A DNA stretch of 64,000 nucleotides from Membranipora membranacea (taxonomy: Eukaryota; Bryozoa; Gymnolaemata; Cheilostomatida; Membraniporidae). Of the stretch, positions 22,390 through 32,776 are shown piece by piece. The translations under genes were made by a program, and so were the position numbers. How positions within the stretch are numbered: the first letter of the stretch is position 1; the number at the start of each line of letters is the position of its first letter. The notes beneath the pieces are model-generated. The model saw only the letters and a list, made by a program, of their open reading frames with translations. It was not told where the DNA came from and did no database searches. The DNA lies in assembly GCA_914767715.1 (NCBI GenBank), contig OU612066.1, forward strand, positions 21,920,283 through 21,984,282, written 5' to 3'.

Positions 22390-25300
22390 TGATAAATAAA
22401 TAACTCTGGTGATAGCTAAGTGTAAAGGGAGGAAACAACCTTCACTATATGTAATAAATATTTGAATACTTGTGTCATTACAGCTTCACGTTGAGCTAAA
22501 CTAGCATCATGAGACTTAGAATAGAAAGGAGTACATGAGATCGTCCTCCACAGTAGAGCGGCAGAAGTTCTGTGAGACCCACAAAGATCAAGTTATCTCC
22601 TTTGGCTGTTCAAAATGCTTGACGGTTTACTGTGTCGAATGTGTGTCTTCTGTTGGCCTTTGCTAGAATGGTGAGTGACAATTCAAACATGAGACCTGTG
22701 ATATGTTAACCGTATCCCAAAAGAGTGTTTGAGACATTGCACCCTTCTGGGTTAGTTGTCTCCTCATTGAAACTGAGGAGGTAACTCCTTGTGCACTTAT
22801 CAATCTTTGTCAGGGGTGTATTTTTATTTTGTTTGGTTTATTGCGAACTCATAGTGGAATGGAGTGCTTTTGCGGTGACACTACCGAAAAAGTATCTTCC
22901 TATCAATTTTGATATAATGAATAGGTTAAATGAGAGGAGTTTGAGCAAAGACTGGATTTTGCTAAAAACAACTTAGTACAAGACCCTAGCATTGAAACCT
23001 AGACATACATGACCTACACCTAGATCTAGAGTGTTTTATCCTCTATCACAAGCACCCTTAACAGACCAAGACGAAATCTGGTTTTTACTAAAAAAGCAAA
23101 TTAGAACTTCTTGGCCGAAAGAAATTGTCCAAACACACTGTAGAAGCTTAGTTTGCAGCTCAGCGCTGATCAGTAGAAGGATGGCAAGAAGGGCAGAAGT
23201 GTTTGAGAACCTTGTCCTCAATTTTCAAGAATTCTTCACCGATCCCGGAAACACTGTATAAGAGCAATAAATATGAGCAATCCACCATATTCATTCCTTT
23301 ATCCAATTACATTTATTTCCATTTCTATAACCCCTCTAGGCTCTAACCACAAGCTCATGTCTCTAAAAGAGCTCTCAGTTGAGGTGAAGAGATTACTGGA
23401 GCCTAAGAAGAAGGAATGTGAAGAGTTGTTTGATAAATGGTCAGCTGTGATGAAGGAGGCAGCGGTCACTCTGTCTAACTGGGATACAGAAACTGAGGAA
23501 GGATTCAGACTTATTGATGACACTGAGGAGAAACAGGTTGGTGATCACTGCCATATTAAGAAAATAATACAGATTATCTCTTAATTCAACATAAGAAGGT
23601 ATTGCAAGAGAATACGAAATGTTATAGATGAATTGGTAAGGTAGCAAAGTTTTACCAACTAATTCAACTGAGTTACGCTTCAGGATATTTTATAGCTCAA
23701 ACTTCAAAGTTGATAAGCATCGAGGCATATAAACTGAGTTGGCTTGACCATGGACTTTATCAGCTCTCAGTTCCTTTGGGGCTTAAATACACATAATCTC
23801 AGTTTTAGTGAAGTTCTGTGGTCAACAAAATAGGCTGTGAACCTCATTAGTTTGTGTTTATATTTATAGATAAAAGCTATCAGAGAGAAATATGGAAAAT
23901 TGAAGGAGGAGTATATCACAAACAGAAGCAGCACAAAAGATAAGCTAACAGAATATATAGAGAAGGATGCTGGACTAAAACTCACTGAATTTCATGAACA
24001 GATCAAGATTTTCCGGTCGGATGTATCCAGACTACACTGTGTAAGTGATTTAAATTTTCAGGTTGCGGAACAGTCACTAATGAAGCCAAATGACGTTAGG
24101 TCATTACTTAAAGTGTCAGTCCTATTAAAAAAGTGGATATATAACCCCAGTAAATCGAATACTGTGAGTTCATAGGGCAAATAAAAATCATGATAAAATA
24201 GAAATTGTGGAAAATAGCATTTTAGTGTTTTTAAATATTTTATCAAGGATCATGATAGATCATAGTGATCAGGTGGAGGCAATAAATCACTATGAACCAC
24301 TATGATCCCAATTTTCAAACTTTGCAATGGTTTTAGTGCAATAAGGTTCACAGGCTGTTTTATTTCATATGCCCTAATGACCTTTCAGCCTGAGATCTTT
24401 AAAACCATACCAAATATGGCCTAGTAGGACTGTCACTTTGAATTCCTAGTAAAAGACTGATTTGAATCTGTCAGTTAGCTTCTCTGACATTAGACTACGA
24501 ATATTTAATTGCTAGTCTTAGAAAGGAGTATATAATTGTTTCGAATCATTGGTGACACTGCAACTGATAAGTAATGCTTCTAAGTTGTCCCCTCATTGTT
24601 ATTGAGGAGGTATCTTCCATACAATATTGCATAAATTAATATACAGATCATGGTCTCTTGATTCCACCAAATGGGAAACTTGCATATGAGTATTCAAATA
24701 TCAGAGTTATTAATTGAGAAAGTAATATCTGCTATAAGCATATATATTTCTTCCCTTTCTTATCTGACAGGTTGACTTGCTGCGAACAAAGAAGGAATTG
24801 GAAGCTAAATTTAGAAATATGGCTGATGATGGATTCCATGGTCTGGTGGTAGAAAACCAACAAACGATCAAAACCATTGGTAAATAAATAATTTTATAAC
24901 AGTTTACCCATCAAGTGACCTATATCGTTCATACAACGATATCACTGTGTGTTAATATACTATACTAACAGAGAATAGGATAAATTCTGGTAAAAGGAAG
25001 GCTCATGACACAGATATTTACTTGGATAAGTGATGATAGTCTTATATTGCTAGATTTGTTTAAACTCTCTCGGATACGCACAATTGGTGAAAGATATAAT
25101 ATAACTTTGTTTCAGATTCCGACACCACAGAGATTAGCGCTGCTATGGTACCAACAGACCACTTTGTGATCGGTGATGACCTCATGAGAAGTAGAAAACC
25201 TCCAACATCAATACGGCTGGTGAAGCGGCTGACATTAAATAACCGTTGTTACACATCATGTAGTTATAAAGGTGTGACTTATGTAGGTCTCCTCAGCGGC

Positions 25301-25498
25301 TCAATCAACAGAATAGATGGAGCTGGTAACAATACAGCAGACTTTATCAACCTACCCAAATGTACCATCACCATAAGAGCTCATCAGGATCGACTCTACA
25401 TTCTCATATACGGACAGCCTTACAAGATTTATGTCTACGATTTAAATGGTCAACAGATCACATCCTGGGATCACACTGACCGCAATGGTGCCTGTTGA

Positions 25499-26235
25499 CA
25501 GATGATTTTTTTCATAAGACTGGCTACTGCCCATACATAGCTCCACTTTCTCTGTAGAGGCTGAAAGGTGGTGTATACTCTCTAATCTAACGATTTATGA
25601 GATGGTCTAATGCATGGGATAAATAAAAACCTTCATAATAAAATGGAAATGCTTTGTGCAGTTATGAGTTGTCCCCTCATTGATAATTTTGTGACAACTC
25701 CTATACAGGAAACGTATGATCGGCCATTTTGGATAATGCAGACAACAGCCACTTGATTTCACCTCCCTAAGTAGTGGTAGTAGTTTTTATTTAGCGTAGG
25801 CCTAATGATTATTGAAATAATACTATTATACTTACTCAATTACTATAGTTAGACTTCAGTGTACATGATTGCATACCCTCACTGCAGGGAACCCTTGGAC
25901 TTGGCTGGCCCTACCACTCCAAGACCCATGGATACATACCATCAGGGAGGGTGGGAGAGGTGGAGCTTGCATTCATCAAAATTGACCTATCAGAGCTCAG
26001 TATTTGCTCTCAATCATGGGGACCGAACTGAAAATATTAAGATTTTTTTCAGTCTGACATGACATTTTGTAAATGGTTATCTCACACATTTGAGCATTCT
26101 CTCAGTTATGATGTTATTATTGCCCCAGCCTAAATACATGTCAATCAATCTAGATTTACATAATATCACCTGACATCAAGCACAAGAGCTGATTACAGCA
26201 CTGGTAAACATTGAGCACAGACATCAGGTCACTGA
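25499..26235. other. Spacer after TRIM-B
   Basis: From about 25667 (GAGTTGTCCCCTCATTGATA) the sequence aligns with 3857 onward and 44012 onward. TRIM-B's end and about 2.8 kb present in module 3 are therefore missing here. No gene. Confidence 0.5.
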
Positions 26236-26482
26236 CAGTTGATTTGATGAGTTGCAGCCTTGTGTGTGTGTGGTTTGTGTTTGTTGTGGTGAAGATCTGA
26301 AGCTGTGCATGAACCAAGAATATTCTGACCAATGAGAGAGAAGTGACTCATCTGAGCAACGCATTTGGCGGGTACAGAAGCTGCGCAGCTGCGATTACTT
26401 GGACCATGTACAGCTTCACATCTTCCACCACAACAAAAACAAACCACACACACACAAGGCTGCAACTCATCAAATCAACTGT
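26236..26482. mobile_element. Foldback element with about 80-bp arms
   Basis: The left arm starts CAGTTGATTTGATGAGTTGC and the right arm ends with its complement; both contain a GT/AC microsatellite and GTTTGTTGTGGTG or its complement. The spacer is about 85 bp. No reading frame of its own. Confidence 0.7.
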
Positions 26483-26486
26483 CCTG

Positions 26487-26553
26487 CTGACCGCCGGGAA
26501 TTGAACACGGGACCTCTTGATTGAAAAACCCATGCCTTACCCATAGCGCCACG
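26487..26553 (-). repeat. tRNA-derived (SINE-like) segment
   Basis: The minus strand shows GGCGCTATGGGTAAGGC (A-box-like) and GTGTTCAATTCCC (B box). It abuts the foldback element. No regular anticodon arm. Confidence 0.5.
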
Positions 26554-26677
26554 TAATCTGTAATTATAATGTTATTTATCCACTTTCTCAACTACCCTAT
26601 AGGAGTTTAGTTTTAGAAATTTAGTGTATCTTAAATTAAACTCACTCACCATAGTTTCATTAACAATGTAGAATTAT

Positions 26678-26938
26678 CCAGGGGGGGCTTTCAATTAGAA
26701 AGAGTGATCCTTTACTAAAGCAAGTTATCACTATCACATCGCTCAAAATTATCACTCACTTGGTGTTTCAATTAGAGAAAATCGCTCCCAAATCGCTCAC
26801 TCAGAATGTATATAGTTCCATCAAGTGACTGAGCGATCTGAAAGCGAGACCCCTAGCAGGTATCGCTCACACAGTGAGTGAGCTGAGTGAGCGATAATAT
26901 TGCGATTTTGGCTGTTTCTAATTGAAAGACCCCCCTGG
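26678..26938. mobile_element. MITE family 1, copy 1 (CCAGGGGGG...CTTTCAATTA ends)
   Basis: Terminal inverted repeats of about 25 bp: CCAGGGGGGGCTTTCAATTA and its complement. The internal sequence is rich in ATCGCTCACT-like words in both orientations. Related to 43676-43923 (close) and 45297-45443 (diverged). Confidence 0.8.
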
Positions 26939-26961
26939 AATACACCTTAGCTCAGCATGCA

Positions 26962-27034
26962 AGCTAGCGTGGTGTAGTGGTCTAAGTGTCTGCCTTGCAA
27001 TCAGTCGGAGATTTATATTCGAAACCTAACTTGG
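26962..27034 (+). repeat. tRNA-derived (SINE-like) segment
   Basis: A box TGGTGTAGTGGTCTAAG and B box TATTCGAAACC at tRNA spacing; a CTTGCAA loop suggests descent from a TGC-anticodon tRNA. The stems are degenerate. Confidence 0.55.
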
Positions 27035-27656
27035 ACATTCTTTTTTGACTTTCACTAGTAAGCCTACTAGCGAAATTTAGTACTAGTGAAATTTAGTACC
27101 AGGTCCAGATAGTCCGAAATTAAACGCTAGCTAAATTAAACTCCTATAGGGTATTCTTTTTGTAGACATCATATTATACTGAAGGAACCCTGTTAAACAG
27201 GCTCAAGAAACAGAACTTCAAGGTGAAGATGTTTTGCTGACATCAAAACTTCCTGTTGATTGGCTTGTTAGTCTAAATGAAGCAGCTAGCTGTGACAGAG
27301 GCACCCTTAAATCTCGTTATAATATTAATATTGCTGTCTATCAGGGTTGACAATGACTGGCACTGATGTGCCGGCTTTGGAAGTGTTTTTTTTTAGTGAC
27401 GCCTTGGTTTCCAAGTCATTAATGCACCCTTCAACCACTGACAGCCTTAACCCAGCATGAAGCATAGAGCAAACAAGGCCGGAGCTGCAGTGGTTGGTGG
27501 CAGTGTCCTCCTGTATAGAGTTATAACATACAGGAGGGTTCTTTCATCTGCATGCACCAATATGCACCATATTGTTGTACATACAGAAGACATCCATTAT
27601 TTTGGGTCATGATCCGAAGGGACTATGTGATCAGTTAAAGTCGAAATGACTTTTGG

Positions 27657-27729
27657 TACTTGATGGGATTCGAACCCACACCCGGTTGGTCAACGGGCAG
27701 ACGCACTTACCGCTGAGCCAAACTGACTG
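27657..27729 (-). repeat. tRNA-derived segment, well-preserved boxes
   Basis: On the minus strand: A box TGGCTCAGCGGTAAG and a perfect B box GGTTCGAATCC. The anticodon arm (CCCG...CGGG) would carry a 9-nt loop, so a SINE is more likely than a functional tRNA. Confidence 0.55.
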
Positions 27730-29257
27730 ATTCTGCCGATTTTAAAACACTCCAATAATGCAAGGCCACAAAACACTACTTGGTAAAAATCAGTAGAATT
27801 ACCCTGACTCTGTACATGATCAAAAGGTGCCTCAAATCTTCATACTGATGGTGTAATGCATCCTAGGAAATATGACCTTCTGGAATGACCAGCAAGGTAG
27901 CATAAACAGAGCTGGCAATAAATGGCAATTTGGCAGTGACATATTTTTCTTCACCAACAGACCGGCAAGCAATGACTCTAGTGTCAAGGTTGACAGAGGA
28001 CTGAAGCTATCGAGACTAACTTCATTACAGGCCCTCGCAGTTCACCGAAAATAACCTCCATCTGAACTTTATATTTATTTATCCAGGTTTCTAAACCAGG
28101 TCCAGTGACTTACTATCAATATAATTCATGCTTCAAATACACCCTGACTGCTAAGATGGCTCCTAACTGGAATATAGTTGGTGATTATCTTGTCCGTGGC
28201 AGAGAATTTCTTACCGACCCAATGAAGAAAAGTATGTTGAAAGTTGATATCAACTTTACTCCTGGAAGGTTCACAAGAACTCTATCACCTCTCTCAATGA
28301 CTATTCCAGCTATATCGGTGAGAGTTTAAATATATTTTCCAAATCGATTGCACTTTGGCTTCAGTAATTACAACAAATTTGCTGCCTCGCTTATTTGATC
28401 TTAGCCAGGCTAGTTGAATACTAATGATATTGTATATCTTAATTGTAGCTAGAAGATTTGGACATAAGTCTTCATACAATACAGGCATTTGAGGGTGATG
28501 AACATGTTGTAATTCCACAGCAGGCTATTGGCAGCAAGTGGTGCCACATTTTACCAAGGTATGGAGATTTAACAAATTGATGCACAATGTTGATCATTTC
28601 ATTGCAATCACGTACTAAGTTACCATCATTACCGGTCAAGTCCCTGAAAACAAACCATATAATCCGCATATAAATGGCGTTTGGCCAAGGAGAGGATAAC
28701 TCTCGTCTGCATTTATCAGCAAATCATACAACACAACAAGGAGCTTACTCCTTGAATGAACAAAACTCAAAAAGCCTAAAACCAGTAATTTTTGTTCTGG
28801 TGCAATGTATTCATCTGTATTTGAATAACTCAATGTGAGTTCAGATATTCATTCTCATGTTATCTGTGGTTGAACCTTTCTTTTAGCAATAAGAAAGGCT
28901 AGATGTTTAGTATAAGTCATACTCTACCCACTTCTGGTGATGGCGGATTCAAATCTTACAAAGATATGAAGAGATATTGGAAGAATACATACGGATACAG
29001 ATCACCTGACTCTGATACGAACTTGCTCTCGAACCTGCAACTTACTATCTAATCAACTTCAAAATCATCGGAAGCAAATTGTTCACGTATCCTTATGATG
29101 ACCACTAATTTAACTGGAATTAACATTGACAGTGTTTTCAGTGGGTTTCAACGGGGCAAGTGGAAGCGGCTGATTTGAAAAGCTTTTGGTGAGCAGATTT
29201 CAATACAGTTCTATAGATTTGGGCTCTTTGATGTGCTTTTGTCTCCCTGGCCATCAA

Positions 29258-29352
29258 GTTTGATCCAGTTTGCCTGAATTCCAGTTGCTCCCCTTCCCGT
29301 GGTCACGCCAGCATGACTAGTAGAGGGGAGCAACTCCTACTGCAGGCAAATG
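29258..29352. mobile_element. Small foldback element (GTTTGCCTG family) in the C18orf63-like gene
   Basis: Ends TTTGATCCAGTTTGCCTG and CAGGCAAATGGACCTAAAT are inverted copies, and inner arms AGTTGCTCCCC and GGGGAGCAACT also pair. It lies between two exons. Related to the pairs at 6608-6712 and 30931-31003. Confidence 0.6.
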
Positions 29353-30930
29353 GACCTAAATTTGTCTACACTGGCCTCTGTCAACAGCTGATAGCAGATA
29401 TACCTTCCCATGTTTGTTGAATCTACCAAACGAATATGTTGAATGTCTGCTACAGTCGGATACTTATAGAACAGGAGTTCCTTCCTTCAAAATATTATTC
29501 AAAACATTGCTATATTTTATTATATTACGTTGTTTTCCTTAGCTTTGTTGAGACAGATATCCCTCAGTTTGTGTGAGACAGTCAGGTTATATCAGTCAGA
29601 TAAAGGACAGACAGGCCCTGTGTGATACCTTCATCTCTGATATACGTACTCTGATGAAGTCTGTATGTGGTGTGAAGATATCTTTATCCCGTAATGCTCA
29701 CAACGCTACTCCACAGCTGTATACCATACCGACAAACCATTCAGTGAGTTGCTATTGTTGGGCTGAATTATGTTGGAAGAATTCATTTGTGTTCCATTTT
29801 TACCCGACCTAGTCAATCTTATAAAATACACTCCATCGTGTAATGTAAGGTTAAAATGATATTATTTTTATTGTGGTTAAGAACACAAAATTCCACTGTT
29901 TAATTGATCCCCTTTACTGATAGCCGGAGTTCAATGCACTCCCTCTCCATTCATTGGTCTTTTGCATATGTGGTTTGGGCTGATGTTTTATCTCTCCTAA
30001 ATTTGGTGAGAAGTTGAAAATACAAAAAAAACTCCACGGTGTTCTGATCTTGTGTTTTGTTATGTCAAATTGACACTGTCCTAAAAACGTTGAGATTGAA
30101 AGCACAAAATCCCAATAGAGCCCTCGTGGCAGACACATAACTCTATCCTATTTTGTTCTAGTTACCCAGTAGACCTAACACTGTTCCAGCTGTCTGTAAG
30201 ACCAGCAGTTCATCAGACGCAATACTCCAGCAGGATAAGCAATCAGCCGAGGCTAAAAAAGAGCAGACAACTTCTACTACAAGTGACTCGCTCAATCTGA
30301 CTAAAGAAACCCTTGTTACCTTACCAGATGATGAAATCAAAGGTGACTTGCTTAATTCACCATGTTTTAGTAGTGCCTTGTTTTTTCTACATGACTGCTG
30401 CTACTTCCATTTATCTGGGAATTTATACTTGTACGGCTTTTTTATTGGTACGAAGTTGATGCTGATGGTATTCTCATTGTAGTTTATGTAATTTCTAGGG
30501 TCAAAATTCGGCTCTTCAGGACCAACGAAGATGAAGCCTCAGATCCCATCATTCCTGATGAAGCAGAGGTTGAAGAGTAAGACCCTCACCAATGACCTCT
30601 CTGTGACCTCTGCTGTCAGCACTGCTTCTACTAATCATCAACTAGGAGGGATAAATCTCAAATTTGCAGATAAACTCTCAACTAAGAATCCTGTCACTCC
30701 GCTGTATATGAAAAATAACAGTAAGTAGAAGTTTGGTAGTGCGTTTCCACTTAATTACACATAAGCCTTACTGTGGAAAAACCCATTTAACCCTATTGTC
30801 AGTTCTCCCTACAGTCGGTAGATCTAGGGCTACATGTTACACACTGGTTGCTGATACCGATATGATTTAGGTTTGAAACTTCAGACTCCTTTCGCCGAAT
30901 ATTGTGTTGAGAGACAAAACATTATCGTAG

Positions 30931-31003
30931 ATCAAGATTGATCCAGTTTGCCTGTTCCCACGGCTCGATTATCCAAGCGCTGCAGGTAAATTTGATCATA
31001 CCT
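30931..31003. repeat. Inverted repeat (GTTTGCCTG family) before a C18orf63-like exon
   Basis: TTGATCCAGTTTGCCTG at the left and CAGGTAAATTTGATCAT at the right, about 35 bp before the exon at 31039. Paralogous to 6608-6712; a worn version lies near 46560-46620. Confidence 0.5.
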
Positions 31004-32776
31004 GATCTGAATGGATTGTTCGCTTAATGGTATTTCAGGTCGCCAAGCTCCTATCCTAGTCTCAGCTGTGAATCAAAAGAAAGCTAATGATACTATTCCA
31101 GATATGGAATTCAATGTGGCTAACGCAGCATCGGTGCCTGTCAGTATACTTAAAACACCCAAAGCTGTTGGTGTCAAAAGAGATAGCTCCTGTCTCCCAA
31201 CATCAACACAGGTAGATGTTAGTCTGATGCCTACGTGTTTGTTTGAATCATGTAGGTTTAATAAGGATAAGGATTGTCCAATATATCTGTCTTTTAGTTG
31301 CACTTTAACGCAATTTTTGTAAATTCAGCGGAGAAGGTTAAAAGGGTTTGGGGGTCAGGGTGTGTTGGTTGATCTTCTCACCTAATGATTGTTACCCACC
31401 TTTGGTGAATGTAGTGGAGGTGTCGGTGATCATGTCTATATCTATCCAAGTTTGATCAGGGAGTATGGAATATACTCTCTCTGGGTTATATAATCAGGTT
31501 ACAAGACACTAAAGTAATATATTTCTGGATTGTGAACAGACAATTCTCGTTTATACATATTTTCGCTGACCATAACAAAAACTAATATATATAGCCGATT
31601 CTGGAGATTATACACTGTTTTTTTTCGTCATTTTTAATCCTGTTGGTGTCCTGTTAGTTCCCAAAATGCCCTAATTTCATCTATTCTAGGTATCATTTCA
31701 ACCCAGAATAACCCCAAAAACAAAGCATTATTGCAAACTTAGGCTAGTCAGCTGACTAGAAAACTATTTGATACTGCAATCAGTTCAAGATGAGATTGCT
31801 TGTTGCCAAATACCCAGCTTATGTGATTGTGTATGCATATCATACCTTAGATATTGTCCAGCTTCCTCATGTAATGATGGGTACAATAAAATATGAAACG
31901 AACTATGCCATACATGTAGTTCTTCACAACAATAAAGTTTAGTACACAAGTACTCTGAATTAGTCATTTATTATGATTGAGAAACCCTCTATTTTTCAGA
32001 ACACAGAAGCAAAAGGATATGTCTATTATAACGTGCGAGTCCTCTGTGTTACATGCAGTGATTTTAACAGCAGCAGCACAGATTCATCATGACGACTACC
32101 TCAAGATGAAAAGAAAAGGTGTTGCGGCTTGTCGCGGAATCATTTCTAATCTCGGATTATAAGACAGCTCCAGTATGGATTATTCATCTATTTACTACAG
32201 TTATACTGCTGACTATAGGAGTATATGAATATCAGATGTACTTAGTACCTGATAAATCATGAGCTCTATATGACTCGTCTCCGAAAGATATGAAATAAAA
32301 TTCAGGATAATATTGATGTATAAGATCAGTCCGGAATTATTTCTGCTCATGGATTGTGTAGCTGCTCCTAGACGGATAATTCTTCAAGATATTTCAGCTT
32401 TATCGGAATAACAAGAGATAACAATCCACTCAGACCTCTATGTCAGTACACCCGTACAGCTATGGTGAGTTTCGGCTTTAACCCCTTACACTTTCAATAC
32501 AAGATAGGTTATTTGACTTTCCATAATTTTTATACTAGAACAGTGAAACACATGCAAAAAATGACTGAAGCTGCGAAATGCAAATAACAGGGTACGCATC
32601 TAACCAATAATGCATTGAAATATTGGAAACAAAATTGTTATCAACACAGCCATGAAGATATAATGGAAAGACGCAATGAATATTCCATGAGAAAACTACA
32701 CAAAAACTGGACCATGAACATGGAATAGCCTGTGAGCCAGTATGAGTGTAAACATAAAATTATATATAGGGAGACA

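Larger units (their letters stand above)
20642..25498 (+). pseudogene. TRIM-B: decayed TRIM-like gene
   Basis: Exon remains: 21311-21483 (RING), 21733-21803 (3' part of the B-box 1 exon), 22484-22670 (B-box 2), 23340-23536 and 23870-24040 (coiled coil), 24771-24879, and 25116-25498 (truncated propeller). The RING cysteines and histidine are intact. However, the last RING-exon codon changed from CA to TA at the splice border, so joining to a normal exon 2 would read TAA. Exon 2 lacks its 5' half. Exon 3 has three TAG codons where TRIM-C has TGG, CAG and CAA. The propeller stops at 25496-25498 in the middle of the domain, and the following sequence matches spacer, so the 3' end was deleted. Splice sites are mostly preserved, so a non-coding transcript is possible. 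Confidence 0.85.
26592..27153. mobile_element. TIR element containing a nested MITE and a tRNA-like segment
   Basis: Outer inverted ends: ACCCTATAGGAGTTTAG at the left, and its complement (AAACTCCTATAGGGTA) at the right. Inside are the CCAGGGGGG-type MITE (26678-26938) and a tRNA-like block (26962-27034). Both are probably later insertions or captured parts. Confidence 0.6.
28087..32092 (+). pseudogene. C18orf63: C18orf63-like (DUF4708) gene, 5'-truncated with one in-frame stop
   Basis: Recognised from order and spacing of family motifs: KYTLTAKMAPNWN, IVGDYLVRGREFL, IGSKWCHILP, FSISHTLP, FKSYKDMKRYWKNTYGYR and DIRTLMKSVCGVKISLS. Exons placed: 28087-28317, 28449-28558, one from 28887, one with acceptor near 29562, then 30162-30342, 30499-30720, 31039-31211 and 32000-32092 (TGA at 32090-32092). 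N-terminal exons are not seen upstream, and no donor is found after YGYR near 29000. TAG at 28900-28902 falls where relatives have Gln in a KKGQ word. The later exons are open and phase-consistent, with low-complexity Ser/Thr/Lys sequence and SILKTP. The protein's role is poorly known. Probably a recent pseudogene; a sequencing error or readthrough cannot be excluded. Confidence 0.65.
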
